NCBI GenBank assembly: GCA_016800925.1
Contig: JABCPU010000321.1
Location: 1-64,000, forward strand
DNA length: 64,000 bases
Origin: Suillus spraguei
Taxonomy: Eukaryota; Basidiomycota; Agaricomycetes; Boletales; Suillaceae
Direction: 5' to 3'
The notes beneath the pieces were generated by a model. That model was not told where the DNA came from. It saw only the letters and a program-made list of their open reading frames with translations, and made no database searches. Below are positions 38,130-51,065 of the stretch, piece after piece. The position numbers and the translations under genes are program-made. How positions within the stretch are numbered: the first letter of the stretch is position 1; each line of letters opens with the position of its first letter.

Positions 38130-38950
38130 CAGTTCAACCTGTGACACAATTCTTAGCAAGCAAGTTACTCCGGCAATAGCACCGACCTACCTCTTCTCCA
38201 AGTGTCAGTACTGGAATTATCATTACCATGAAAATATGAGCAGTTGTCGAACACTTGTTCTGCTCACTCAAATCGTATACCACTCATCAGGAAATTCACA
38301 CATTCCTTGACGTGCTTAATCAGCTTAACTCACTTATCTCAAAACTTGTTTGCTCTCTCTCACATCATTCACCTGGCATATCTTATATTTTTTGAGTGCG
38401 AAATACAATAAAACATGTATATTAATATATCTCAACTTTTTTTTTCTGAATTCATTCATGTTGAAATTTTGGACAAGTAGATTCAATTTCACCAAGGCAG
38501 TTAAGTGTAAATAAGTCCGCATAAGGGCACGTTAAGGAATGTGCGAATTTCCTGATGCTACAGCGGCAGCGGCAACTGCAAAACTGCAAGCCGATGTTAG
38601 ATCGAGACATCACCAACTGACACGGCGAACATGTCCAATGGCTGAAAGACATATGCCAACTGATGATCGGCCACCAGATTGGATCATTTGAGACTACGGT
38701 CATATTCGAGAGATGGGTGTGAGCGAGTGGGGAGTGTTGAGGGTATAGCAATTTAGCGTTCGTGCTAGATATACCACCGTTCAAACCAGCATGATGGAGA
38801 TGAACATCCGATCCTGTGTCAAGACCCTTGATTGGGTAAAATAAGTATTGCGGTGCAAAGTCAAGCAAAAAGAGGAAGCTCTTGATTGAATCAAACTAGA
38901 TTTTGATTTGGAGACCAGTGTTAAGCATGCGGCTACTTGTACATCAGGAA
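38130..38950 (-). pseudogene. DUF6533-type membrane gene, 5' fragment (copy I)
   Basis: This keeps only the upstream region and the first exons of the family. ATG is at 38703, reading MTVVSNDPIWWPIISWHMSF, then VAAAAVAS after the intron. It is interrupted by a MITE at 38285-38557 and followed on the left by about 150 bases homologous to 42490-42640 of copy III. The rest of the gene is missing, cut by the KDZ element border region. Confidence 0.6.
38285..38557. mobile_element. MITE with CATCAGGAAAT termini, 273 bp
   Basis: The inverted ends CATCAGGAAATTC-CACATTCCTT at 38285 and the complement ending at 38557 match over about 30 bp. CT flanks both sides (38283-38284 and 38558-38559). Paralogous copies II (about 39340-39365) and III (about 42630-42660) run through the same place without it, giving the empty site. 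The first 11 bases equal the ends of the MITE at 46120-46536. Confidence 0.75.
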
Positions 38951-39044
38951 AGTTGCACACGTTGGTGATGTCGGCAACTTGTTTCCAATCCCATGTTCAG
39001 TGTTCTTGCACAAGCTCGCAGAAATCGCCGCTAGCTGTCAGAAC

Positions 39045-40210
39045 AATCGAATACAGTGCATATGAGACATACGCAGAACGTTGATACTGGTCTTGAGAGA
39101 GTTATTAATATGACGCCAATTTTTTGTCCTAAATTTAAAACATACACAGAATATGATATTCCAATATAGCGTATCTAAACATTTCGGGGTCGGCACAACT
39201 TGCCAATCCCGCTATCATACGACATGAGGTACGAACAACCAGGTACAGCACAGTCATGAGAGACTAGTGTTGTCTCTGTCACAAATCCATTCTATTCCAT
39301 TATTTTTTTCTGATGTGGGAGTCCTGCTCACCCCAGTCGTATACCACCACAACGCCAGCAGCAACTGCGAAACCACCGGTCAATGTTAGATCGAGACATA
39401 AGCAACTGTCGGATATGACGAACCTGGAAAACATATTCGAACTGATCGTCGGCCACCAACTGGGATCGTTTGAGACTACGGGCATATTCGACGGATGGGT
39501 ATGAGTGAATGGGGAGCATTGGGGTGTAAATCAATCCAGCGTTCGTGCTAGATGTACCACCGCTCAGCACTTCTATCGCCCAAACCGGGCGTGATGGTGA
39601 TGGACATTTGATCCCCTCTCAGGACCCTTGATTGGGTGAAAAAAGTATTGCGGTGCGAAACCAAGCGAAATGAGGAAGCTTTCGGTTCGGTTGAATCAAA
39701 GTAGATTTTGATTTAAAGACCAGTACCAACCATGCGGCGACTTGAACATCAGGAAAGTTTAGTCATCGGTGATGTTGATAACGTATTTCTAATGTCATGT
39801 GCAGGGTGTTGTTGCTGCAAGCTTGCATAAATCGAGGAGTTCCGTAAGAAATCATGTAGTCATCAATCTTACACAGGTCAAAGTATGATGTGATCAAAAC
39901 AAGCATGTGCTCCTTCTTCGGTCGTGCCCGAGGCGTAACAGCTCCTCCAAATACCCTTATGCATAAGGGTCATTCTGCGGCATAGCACCAGAAAAGTCAG
40001 ACAGGAAACCGTGGCACAGAGTGAGTCAAAGCGGAGTAGATATAACTCACTTTATCTGTTGCCTTGTACACTTGAATCATTCGGCTATTATATCAAAGCA
40101 ATGAACAGCTATGGTAAGCACTGGCATACGAGCGAATTAGCACAATACAAAGCACACCATCATGTTGAATGCATCATACACTTGATGCGTCACATGTCGC
40201 ACTAGTACAT
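39045..40210 (-). pseudogene. DUF6533-type membrane gene, 5' fragment (copy II)
   Basis: ATG is at 39485, reading MPVVSNDPSWWPTISSNMFS, then FAVAAGVVVVYDW before a splice donor. 39045-39300 matches the intron-2 and exon-3 region of copies III and IV (42220-42450, 47750-47980). Promoter sequence to 40210 is shared with copy IV (48880-48990). Downstream exons are missing, so it is a truncated duplicate. Confidence 0.6.
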
Positions 40211-41069
40211 ACATCTCGACTCCGAATGCTGTGTGATTGATATCTATTAAATACAAGACACTATCCATACCATGTCGAAGGGGAAATAGCGCATGATTGC
40301 ACTAGCAGATACATCTCGACTCATGTGTGATCGAGTCATTTGTTGAATACAATAGCCATGATGGTGTCGATGTCATCTTCTCCATGGTAGAATGCCGGTG
40401 ATTGATATAAGTTTGGTGACCTGGAAAAACTTTGTCTGCGTTTCATGCGTTAGAGTACTATTACATAAAACAGCAAATGCAAACAAGTCACATGATGTCA
40501 CAATCCGTACTCTATGACGGGACAAGATATCTTCCACACAGAAACAAGTTATAGTCCGTTCTGGAACAAAGAACTCATATTTTGCTTAATTTCGACACAA
40601 TATTACAGATCATCTGTCAAAGCATCGCAAAACCAATGCCAATTTCCAGTTGCATGTGCGCAACACAATGATGGTCCGACTTCAATGTCCATGATCATGA
40701 TGTGTATCTGAACGAAATTTCAGAAAAACGTGGTCTATACCTCATTAATAGTTTGACAGGTGCAATGGCTCTTCAATCTGATTTGAAGCTCTGACCCTCT
40801 GATTCCCACCTCATATCTTTGCCATGCTCGTTCTCGATTAGTAGAGACATACAGTCGAGCCACAAGTCCGCGCAATTCATTCTCCGTGGTTCATATGGAG
40901 GCAAACTGTGAGTCATTAGCATCAGCGATCTGGACTTCATACTTTGCGGCCACCTCCTTGAATTCGTCGTCTGTCTACATAAACCTCGTCTTAAATATAC
41001 TTTGAAATACCATAACTGAAATAAATACCACGATGAATCCTCCCTGCAGCATACTCGGCAAGCATTTGA

Positions 41070-42787
41070 CTACACAGTACTGCTAGTTGATACATGTACA
41101 CGCCTCTGGAAGACAACTGAATTCATACTAATCTCTGCGTCAGACTCGGAGTCGTTCGCAAGTTTTGCGTTATATTCTCGAACGCTAAGGATGAGGCGTG
41201 GTCCCAGCACAAACATCTGCACACTATAGAAAACTTGAAGGGGACCATCGATTTTTAGCGTATTAATATTATTTGGATTCTACAGAAATGATGAGCAGCG
41301 GTTATAAGCAGAATTCAGCGATAGGTTGGCGCACCGAGACCTTCGGAGAGAGAATAATAAGCTGGAAACAAGAAAGACCAGCAAAACTGGCAGTGTAGAA
41401 CTTGAGCCGAAAAGATAACCACATTCACATCGCAAGCTCACCTTGCAAAATAAAGCACGTGAGATTTTATCAGCACTTTGAAACAGTCTCCGATGGTCGA
41501 TCCTGTTGATTGGTCGAGTCGTCGCAGGTCACGGAAGTATTTGACAGCAATCCCGACTGAAAGACACAGTGCGAGGACCTCCCAAATAGTGTTGAGCACC
41601 CACAGCATTGTGGCCAGAAATTGGAAGTTTCCCTCATATATATAATCGCACATATATGTACCAGAGATCATTAACTCCACTTGTGTTCGTCTAATGAGTT
41701 GTGTTTTTGAAGTCAACAAGTAAAGCTTACCCGCCATGATATGCATGAGTGTTATTATCGCCATTACTCCACAGGCGATGTTAACAACCAAGAAGATAAT
41801 AACCAGAAAAATGAGCATGATTCTGGATTTCTGATACATGGCGTACAACCGAGTAATCATGATGACTTGCATCATGTGGTAGTTGAGTCAATATCACTGA
41901 AGTATTGCTGCTGGGTAACTCACCGCCCAACATTGCAGCCATGACCACATTTGTCCCATTTAAAACGGAGTTTATGACAATGCCTGAAACACCCAATTAT
42001 ATTAGTGATTTCCCTTGTACTAGGATCAAAAGCTCCGACTCACACCTATTGAGTTATTATGCTAGGCCAAGTCCAATGGTCAAAAATTTACTCACCCCCC
42101 CTGCATATAAATGTATTCATTGGACGGGAATGAGGTTGTTGCGAGATACTCACTATATCTGTCGGCGAGACAAATGGGATACTCGCTGCGCGACAGTCAG
42201 AAGAGCCGAACACAGTGCATATGAGACATACACAGAACGTTGACACTGATAATGAGAGAGTTATTAGTATAGCACCAATGTTTGTTCTAAAAACATACAC
42301 AGAATATGGTATTCCAATGTAGCGTATCTAGATCATGTTGGAGTCAGCACATCCTGCCAACCACGCTATAGTATAACAGAAGGTACGAACCACCAGGTAC
42401 AGCACAGTTATGAGAGACCAGCGTTGCCGCTGTTGCGACTTCAGGAATTCTGTTGCTTTCGTCTGATATGGGACCGTCACTCACCCAGATCAGTTCAATC
42501 TATCATAGCACCGTTCTCAGCGAGTTGGCTGCTCTCATGATAACGTCTACCCACCTCTTGTCCAAGTGTCACCACTGGAAATATCATAAGAATATCAGCG
42601 GTTTTCGAAAATTGACCTGCTCACCCCAATCGTATATCACCACGACGCCGGCGGCAGCTGCGAAACCATAAGTCAATATTATACCGAGATATCACCAACA
42701 ATGATATGACGAACCCGTCCAATAGCTTAAAAATATATTCAAATTGATAAACGGCCACCAAATGGGATCATTTGAGACTTGAGGCAT
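41070..42787 (-). CDS. DUF6533-type seven-helix membrane protein (copy III)
   Basis: ATG is at 42787 (MPQVSNDPIWWPFINLNIFL), followed by AAAGVVVIYDW, LGQEV, RQRWSLITVLYLVVR, SGIVINSVLNGTNVVMAAML, MQVIMITRLYAMYQKSRIML, IFLVVNIACGVMAIITLM, MLWVLNTIWEVLALCLSVGI, RDLRRLDQSTGSTIGDCFKV, QMFVLGPRLILSVREYNAKL and the tail RRVHVSTSSTV, with the stop at 41070-41072. Order and hydrophobicity fit the DUF6533 family of mushroom membrane proteins, thought to be receptor-like. The exon around 41140-41400 is damaged or poorly spliceable, and the second exon is short, so the copy may no longer be functional. A GPCR-like role is inference. Confidence 0.6.
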
Positions 42788-43269
42788 ACTTGAAATCTGA
42801 GGGATGGGTGAGAGCGAGTGGAGAATGTTGGGGTGTATAGCGATTCAGGATTCGTGCTAGATATACCACCATTTAGCGCTTCTATTGCCAAAATTGTCAT
42901 GACATGTGCTGATGGATATTTGATCACGCCTCAAGACCCTTGATTGGGTGAAGTAAGGATTGCGGTGCGAAACCAAGCAATAAGAAGAAGCTGTCGATTG
43001 AACCAAAGTATGTTTTGATTTGCAGACTAGTATTGAGCATGCAGCTACCGCCCAAACATCAAGACAGTTCCAGTCGTTGGTAACTCCTGGTTCTTGCTGC
43101 GAGCTTACATAAATCAAGGAATTCCATATGAAATGATTCATCGATCCAACACAGGTCCTGTGGCACTCTCTTCGGTCAAGCCCGAGGTGGCGTAACAACT
43201 CTTCCAACTGATCTTATGGCATAAGGACCATTCTACGAAACAGCATCAGAGAAGTCAAACAAGAAACCA

Positions 43270-45660
43270 TGACACAGAGAAATGAATATAACTCAGATGA
43301 AATAGATCTAATCTTGGTGACCATGATGTAGGTAAATGGGAGTTAAGTTCGCTGTGCAGCGTGGTCGCAGGCGCCTTGAGGTTTGCTTGTCGAAATATGT
43401 TGATCACCGGCTATGTTCATTGTTCGGTAAAGTCACCAAGAGCATTGCTGATAGGGAAAATTTTGGAATAGGAGGCTCAAGATGGTTAGGCCACTGTACA
43501 AAATGAATAAAGATACGAGGCCTTTGAGATTGCTGTTCGTTCACAGCAGATTTGAAGTTGTTAGATTAAACCTAGATTCCGTCACTATGCGGCGGTGTTT
43601 GCCGAGAGTCGAAACAAGCAGAGGCTTGGTTCAGGCGTTGAATTCCTCGCCCCCAAGGACATTCTCAAGTACTGCGGCAGCCCTGAACGTTGAACATTTA
43701 ATACTGAGTACTAGTTGGACTTCTCTACAATTCTTTTTACCCACCCGCCACTCTCATAGTGTCGTCAAGAATAAATTATATATGGTCTCGAGTAACTCCT
43801 TCGGCAGATCGTCGAAATCGATCATCTACAACCTTGCGTTTGACTTTGTACGCCACGTAGAAGATACTCCATTGACCCTTGCTTTATATTCGATGCAGGA
43901 TTGAACACCGTCAATACAATCAGTTTTCGTTCATTCTCATCCGTTCATTTACTTCATAAGCTCCAACCGCCCCTCCACAAATACATAACGCTACTTATTG
44001 ATGCTCACATCTCCCAATTCATCCCCACGCTCCACCCTCTAGTCATTTCTAAACAAGAATCAGTTCGTTGCTCTGTAATCCTGGCCACCATCATTGCCAT
44101 ACCAGCACTTCTTACCAACCATACAGATTTAAATCTGTCCATACACCCATCTGAGTGTCACATAGTATGTACCTTTTGCCACTCCACTGGGTCCAATAAC
44201 TAAGTTTCATTTGTAGACGCGCGCTTTGGATGGTCTTGTAATACGACTTCTTGCGCCCGCACATAAATAATGCTGATTTGCATGTTCCAATGCGAGATCC
44301 CGCATTCAGCGCGCATGTTGGAGACAGCTTGTTTAGAATATCTTGTTTTTTTTTGGCTAGTTGTAAGTGATTTGTTTCTTGCTCCACTACTATGAGTCGA
44401 TACCATACTCTAGGAATTGATCATCGACGATATCACCTGCCACAAGCACCGCTCGTGCCGAGGTTCACATCTCGTAAGTACTTATTCACACACAAGCTTC
44501 CATAGGTCGTACCCAATTCTTCTTCTTTCAGTCTTCCACACGTGGAATTAGCTGTCTGGGGTCAGACTATTCAGGCATCATGTACGACCTGGGTGAGCAG
44601 ATAATAACTTCAAGTAAGATATACTTTCAAGTTATCATCTCTTCGCTCCAGGGTGAGTCACATCAATATCAATGGTATTTGTTTTACTCTGACAGCTTCT
44701 TGGCAGGCGGAAATAGATCGCTGCAAGGGCCTTGATACGCACCTGATGGCGCGATTTGTAGTTGTGTGGGTGATGCCGTTATTTGCTCGAAGTACACATG
44801 CGCGCCAAAATTGTGATACCTTATTAACACCTTGCAGGTGCGCCCAATGCCTTCCAGCTCGGAGCCTTTATTATCGTCTCTCCTCTTCACTCACCACGTC
44901 TCATGTACTTTCCACACGCATCTGCAATATACACTCGATATTTCTGCCCAACATGGATGTTCGTCAAAATCAGCGATCTGATTCCCGATGAATGTAACAG
45001 ATCCCCTCGACATATTTACCATCGTTCATATCGTCGTTGTGTGCTAATTATGTCCGTCTGAGCAACCACGATTGACATATTGACGAATGATCATCTTTAA
45101 CTTTACGAAAGCTTAGATCCCAGCATCTATCATATTATCCAATTTTTCTGATCCATCGTGCTTCCATTTCGTGTGGGGTTTTTGTCCGTCACGCAGCACA
45201 ACCATATTAAATCACCCAAGCTCCGCATCCAAACCCTCCATGAAAGACATATTCCCGCCATCACTACAGGTACCTCATGTTTCCATCGATACCTGAAATC
45301 TTCATATTAATCATAGCCGCTCTCCGGAAATTCAAGCTCAAGCTTCATGATCATTCTGTGTTGATTCGTTCGATATATCACCAGTCATTCGGTCGTTCAA
45401 ACAACCCATGTAGGAAATATCACAGTACCCTTTCAAGATCCTGCAAAATATCTTCGAATCTTCCCCATTCTCTGCCTTTTTATCAGTCACTTCATTCCAG
45501 TGATCGATGCCAACGGGTGTATGTATGTCTGCGTTTCCATTTCTGTATCTCATTCGGCGCTTTACTCGGACAGTTGTGCTTGGTAGCATGGGCTCCAACA
45601 GATCATCGCAAGTAAACAAACCTGACACACAATTTGCGGTCGCATTCCCGCAATGCTACG
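43270..45660. other. Spacer in the DUF6533 array
   Basis: About 2.4 kb between copies III and IV. No recognised gene. 44985-45420 is a direct repeat of 52575-52975. Several frames at 43482-44200 lack motifs. A possible exon fragment at 44405-44600 with a good donor (GTAAGT at 44473) and acceptor (TTTCAG) does not extend into anything I recognise. Confidence 0.4.
44985..45420. repeat. Direct repeat, partner at 52575-52975
   Basis: Shares long blocks with 52575-52975, for example CGAAAGCTTAGAT-CCAGCAT, TATTATCCAATT, TGTGCTTCCATTTC-TGTGG and GATATATCAC-GGTCA. I estimate 75-80 percent identity by eye. No coding content is seen. It is probably a flank that moved with the duplicated membrane-protein genes. 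Confidence 0.65.
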
Positions 45661-46119
45661 ATGGCCCGACTGTGACAATGTAGGTATAAATGAAATTTCA
45701 AAGTATCGTAGTCAATGCCTCATTACTAGTTTGACAGCTCGCCTGACTTGAATTTCCAAACCTCCGATTCTCTGACTCTTTCATATCCTTGCCAAGCTCA
45801 TTCATGATAGAGGCAAACACAAGTGAGTTATTGGCCATCTGCGCTTCGCGCTCACCTCCTTCTTACATCTTGTGTGCTCAGATTCGGACAGCTTCGGAAC
45901 TCCGGATTCTAGATTCCAGAAATGCGTAGAATCAAGCTGTTTGGACACCTACATTGATGCTTGCTGTATTTCAATATCGGGCATTAAGGACTGATGGTTG
46001 CCAGACGTTCCGGATAATTTCAACTTGCCACTTGGCGCAAGTGTCAGTGGGCAATTCACTGACTTGCAGCAGTGATACACCAAGAAATGGGTTTGTCTAC
46101 ACAAATCTCATCTAAAGTA

Positions 46120-46536
46120 CATCAGGAAATCATGAGTTTACTTATTCCTTACTTATTTCAAACTTTTCCCACTTATTTCAAATGGACCTACTTTTTTTCT
46201 GAAATTTGACAACTGCTTCAAAATTGAGTATTCCAATATGTTTGTTGGGCCTGAGAGACAAGTTTCATTGCATAAGACCAACAATTAGTGACTAGTATGA
46301 AGCTCGAGTGACACATTAATGCTGATGATTTTATTTCTCAAATATTCTCTTGAGGTACTATTTTGCAAATTAAGAGTCCAATAATTTTATAGCACACATT
46401 TATAATGATGGCTAACAGATCCTGATAGTTCAGTTGGGACCAGGTGGTAATTTAAGAGAAATAAGTAGATCCATTTGGAATAAGTGGGAAGAGTTTGAAA
46501 TAAGTAAGGAATAGGTAAACTCATGATTTCCTGATG
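46120..46536. mobile_element. MITE with about 75-bp inverted repeats, 417 bp
   Basis: Inverted repeats start CATCAGGAAATCATGAGTTT at 46120 and mirror at 46536. They match for about 75 bp with few mismatches. TA flanks both ends (46118-46119 and 46537-46538). The paralogous 3' flank of copy III near 40985-41005 reads straight across (CTTAAATATACTTTGAAA) and is the empty site. No coding potential. Confidence 0.85.
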
Positions 46537-46616
46537 TATACTTTGAAACACCAGAACTGTGACAGATATACCACGCCGAATACCCCCTCCCTGCAGAACA
46601 CTCGGTAACCATTTCT

Positions 46617-48322
46617 TTATACAGTACTGCTAGTTGATACATGTACACGTTCCCGAAAGACAACCGAATTCATGCCAGTTTCTGGGTCGGAGTCGGCCAC
46701 AAGTTTTGCGTGATATTCTCGAACACCAAGGATGAGGCGTGGTCCCAGCACAAACATCTGCACACCAAACAAAATTTGGAGGGCACCATAGAGTATCTCA
46801 GCTCCAATGGAATATGAATTATACGAGACTGATGAGCAGTGGTTACAAGCAAATGTCAGGTTGGCGCACCAAGAACTCTGGAGAAAGAATACAAAGCTGA
46901 ACGCAAGAGACACAAAGAAAGCTAGTATATGCAAAACCAAAACTTGAGCAAAAAGATAACAACATTCACACTACAAGCTCACCTTGCAAAATAAAGTGCA
47001 TGAGATTTTATTAACACTCTGAAACAGTCCCCGATGGTCGATCCTGTCAATGGGCCGAGTTGTCGCAGGTCACGGAAGTGTTTCACAGCAATCCAGGCTG
47101 AAAGACACAGTGCAAGGACCTCCCAAACAATGTTAAGCATCGAAACCATTGAATACAGAAGTTGGATGTCCCCCCTCATATCCATAATCGCACATATATG
47201 TGCCAGAGAGTATCAGTTCCTCTTTTGTTCGTCCAATGAGCTGTGTTCCTCAATTCAACAAAGAAAGCTTACCCGTTGCTGTATGATACTTGAGAGCTAT
47301 TGTCTCAATTAATCCGCAGGCGATGTTGACAATCAGGAAGATAACAACAAGGAAAATAAGCATGATTCTAGATCTCTCATACATGGCATGTAACCGAGCC
47401 ATCATAATAACTTGTATCATGTTTCAGTCGAGTCAGTATCACTGAGGTATTGCAGCTGCGCAACTCACCACCCAACATAGCAGCTACAACCACACTTGTC
47501 TCGTTTGTAACATAGAACATAATGTTGCCTGGAACACCCAATTAGTGATCACCCTCGTACTAGGATAAAATGATCGACTCACACCTACTGAATTATTACG
47601 CTGAACCAAGTTCGATGGACAGAATCTCACTCACCCCTGCATATGAATGTATTCATTGGGTAGGGATGAGATGGTTGCGGAATACTCACTACATCTGTCA
47701 GCGAAATCGATGGCATATTTACTGTGTGCCGCCAGTCAGACAAATTGAATACAGTGCATACGAGACTCACGCAGAACGTTGATACTGATCACGAGGGACT
47801 TATTAGTATAGCGCCAACTTTTTGGCCTAAAAACATACACAGAATATGATATTCCAATATAGCGTATCTAGAATTTTCTGGAGTCAGCACAACTTGCCAT
47901 TTATGGTATAGCACAACAGGAGGTACGAACAGCCATGTACAGCACAGTCATGGGAGACCAACGTTGTCTCTGTCGCAAATTCATTATATTCTCTCGCTTT
48001 CTTCTGATATGGGATTGTCACTCACCCAGATCAATTCAATCTATGCCACCATTCTTAGTAAGTTGGCTGCTGCGGCTATGATATCGACCTACCTCATGTC
48101 CAAGTGTTAGCACTGGAAATATCATGAGAATATCAGCTGCCTCAGACACTGCCCTGTTCACCCCAATCGTATCCTACTATGACACCGGATGCAACTGGGA
48201 AACCACCAATCAATATTAAATTGAGTCATCACCGACTGGTACGACGAACCCAACCAATAGCTGTAGAAAATATTCGAACTGATTAACGGCCACTGATTAG
48301 GATCATTGGAGACTGTAGTCAT
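46617..48322 (-). CDS. DUF6533-type seven-helix membrane protein (copy IV)
   Basis: ATG is at 48322 (MTTVSNDPNQWPLISSNIFY, then VASGVIVGYDW after an intron ending in TTTCCCAG). It continues with the same exon order as copy III: helix exon at about 47290-47540, MLNIVWEVLALCLSAWIAVK, RDLRQLGPLTGSTIGDCFRV, VLHILAFFVSLAFSFVF, IGAEILYGALQILFGVQMFV, GPRLILGVREYHAKL and a tail ending VHVSTSSTV at 46617. The C-terminal exon is intact and longer than in copy III. A MITE lies just past the stop. This is the best-preserved of the four copies, but I could not confirm every junction in the middle exons. Confidence 0.6.
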
Positions 48323-49147
48323 ATTCGATGGATGATGGGTGTGAACGAGTGGGGAATGTTGGGGGTATAGTAATCTAGTGTTCGCGCTAGATATACCACT
48401 GTTCAGCGCTTCTATCCCAAAATTGGCATGTTGGAGATGGTCATTCGATCCTGCAACAAGACCCTGGATAGGTGAAATAAGTGTCATGCGAAATTAAGCA
48501 TCCTGAAGAGGAAGCTATTGTTTGATCCGTGGTCTCTGTAAATCAAGACCTACTTTGATTCAGAATCAAGGTAGATCTTGATTTGCAGAGCAGACCACTG
48601 CAGCTACTTGAACATTAGAAATTTTTCAGACATTGGTGATGCCGGTAACTTACTTCCAACGCCATTTTTCGGGTATTGCACTGTTCTTGCTGCGAGCTTG
48701 CATAAATCGAGGAGTTCTGTACAGTCATCGATCTCACACAAGTTGAAGCGTGATGGAATCAAAAGTTGAAACAAACCTGCTTGTGCACTGGTCTTCACCG
48801 AGGCAGTCCTCGCACGTAAAATTTTTATACGAAATCTGATCAAGGAACTTGTAGTTTTCCTGATACCGAAGTCAGACATGAAACTGTGAGGTAGTTTGAA
48901 GCAGACCAAATACAACTCACTTTATCTGTTACCTCATATGCTTGTATCATTGCGCTATTATATCAGAACCATGAAACAAATATATGGTAAATATAGAGTG
49001 AAACACAAAAAGTGCACTGCATCGCACTGATGCAGACTGCGATTACGATCATCATCGCATTTGTTTGACCCTACCTTCGGTATTTGCCGAGAGTCAAAGA
49101 TGACTATATGATTCAACTATATGTCGTCAACACGTCATATCATGTGA

Positions 49148-49630
49148 TGTCATGAATTCCCATGACTCTATTCTCGGACTCAGCCGGTTTAGCATACACG
49201 TACGCTAAACACGTGCTTTCATCCCTTACTCATGCGTTTCAACACGCTTGTACAATATATGCCTTCCTCATTAGGATATGCACTTATATTCCCATAGTTA
49301 CCTGGTCTGTGCGCACATATGTACCTATATAAGCACAGTGTACTTGTAGTAGATTCTTTACTTTAATCTTACTGGGTTTTACCTGGAATATCCTTCACTT
49401 AGGTCTCCAACCTAAGTCATCTTGAATCGTCTCTAAGTCTAAGCACTCCTTAGCCTTAGTCTCTATTCTCGTAGAACCTCTTAGACTTGTCTTTGAGGCT
49501 GAATCCTTGATAGTACTCGGAACGCATTCCTTGTACCTTCACCTTGTCCTCTTCTGGACATTGTAGAACTTCCCAGCAGACCGTCTGTGTCTTTTCACTG
49601 TCGCTGGTGATGTCACCCCAGTTCGTAACA
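49148..49630 (-). repeat. Long terminal repeat of a Ty3/gypsy element (483 bp)
   Basis: It begins TGTCATGAATTCC and ends GTTCGTAACA, so it has TG...CA ends. It holds CCTATATAAGCAC at 49332-49344. It lies directly after the C-terminal zinc-knuckle ORF of the minus-strand element at 49669-51963, the expected place of its 3' LTR. On the minus strand it starts TGTTACGAACTGGGG. The 5' LTR is not in the window because the element is truncated. Confidence 0.65.
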
Positions 49631-49668
49631 AAAGATTAAAGTCCACCTAATCGCCGACTACCCAGTCT

Positions 49669-51050
49669 TCAACCCTGAACCCTGATAAAGACCTGATGGA
49701 CAGCAAGACAGCGCGTGTAGGCACCGAGAAAGTATAACTCACCAGACGAATCACCATCATGACGACCACCAAAGAATTTGAATACAAAATCGGTCTTCCA
49801 ACCGGTTTTGATGGAGATCGCTGTTACAAACGGGGTAGGCGACCAAGATCTGCAAACCCTACACTGATATTCCACACAGTTCTTCTGACGATGCCCAAGT
49901 AGTCCACATATGCGGCATTTCATGTTTTCATCAGGATTGGAGGTGGACTTGCATAATGGCGATGGTGGGATGATGGGCTTGGGACTAGTGGATCTGGTGC
50001 GCTTCTTTCCCTTTCATCGCACCATACGACTTAAGGCAAAAGCATTCTCATGCCTGAGCTGCATCTGCTGTTTAGTGGTAAGGGTGTATGCCAATGTTGG
50101 GAGATCAGGGGTAGTTGCTCATTCAGCAACCACAAGGAGTTCATTAGAGGAGGAAGGGGACATTATGCTGAAGTCCTTTACTAGAACTGGCGAGACAGGG
50201 TCCATTGGACTGAATGATGACGGGATAGACATTGGAGGGTGAATATGGAGGTCGCGAAGTCGAGGGCCAAGTGTCACTAGCTCAGCGACAGGGACTCCTA
50301 ATATTTTCGCGGCCTCACACTGTTCTTCTGTGCAAGTTCGTATAACCATGCGGGTGATCATGGGTGACTGTGACAGAGGGCGATGAAGTTGGTCGTTCAA
50401 TAGGAGATGGGGTTCGTGGGAATCAAGGTCCACTTGTGTTTGCTGTAAATCAGTAATGGCTTCTTCGACTAAATTTCTGGCTGCTCTCGTTTCAAGGACC
50501 AATTGCTGAATAGTTTCGATGACTGCATTGGTGAGCTGTCCATCTCCTGGACAGCAGTATATAAGCCAGTAAAGGCATCAAGATTAGAATAAATGTGCGA
50601 AGAAGAGGGTGGAGGGATAGGAAGTGGGTCTGTATCTCTTTGCGGAGAGGGAGGTCGAGCAACACCTGCTCGGTGTTCGGCCACGATGTGAATAGCTTCT
50701 TCAATATCGCTCTTTAAAGACAGGGAAGCAGCAGCATTGCGTAAGAACGAATACATTTTTGTAGATGTAGGATGCGCTGGCGATACATAATTTCTGTGGT
50801 TTGATTGATGTTGGTTTCGATGAGGGTGGCGGTGTGGATGATGTTGATGAGGAGTAAAGCAGGGAAGGCACCTCTTGCGGTGAGGATTCTCTCAATTTCA
50901 AGAGCATGTCCTTCACATAGAAGGGCGGCTTCAATGTAGGATGTGTTGTCGATTTCAGTGGCAAGGGTTCCATAGTTTTCTGCATCGGAGTCGGAGTCAT
51001 TGTTGGCAATAGTGATGGGGGTGATGTATGCAGTGGGAAAAGACATTTTG
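49669..51050 (-). pseudogene. Gypsy third ORF with CCHC zinc knuckle, downstream of the chromodomain
   Basis: It begins MSFPTAYITPITIANNDSDS at about 51044 and continues through ALLCEGHALEIERILTARGA, SLKSDIEEAIHIVAEHRAGV, then a Pro/Ser-rich part and LGVPVAELVTLGPRLRDLHI, to a final zinc knuckle CRICGLLGHRQKNC (CX2CX4HX4C) and a second Cys pair (CRVC), stopping at 49669. Frame changes near 50700, 50490 and 50120 break it. The position after integrase and chromodomain is unusual for a knuckle protein, which normally belongs to gag. A matching ORF stands at 58870-59640 in the other element. Confidence 0.55.
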
Positions 51051-51065
51051 AATGGTGTTAGTTGA

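Larger units (their letters stand above)
40660..48990. repeat. Segmental tandem duplication of the DUF6533 locus
   Basis: 40660-43270 and 45660-48990 are diverged copies of the same unit: 3' flank, gene and promoter. The order of landmarks is the same, and the second unit is longer mainly because of the MITE at 46120. Shorter units at 38130-38950 and 39045-40210 belong to the same family, so four units stand head-to-tail on the minus strand. Confidence 0.7.

Noticed and set aside
43482..44203. Two consecutive plus-strand frames of 140 and 100 codons
   Set aside because: No recognisable motif, no splice signals joining them, and base composition like the surrounding spacer.
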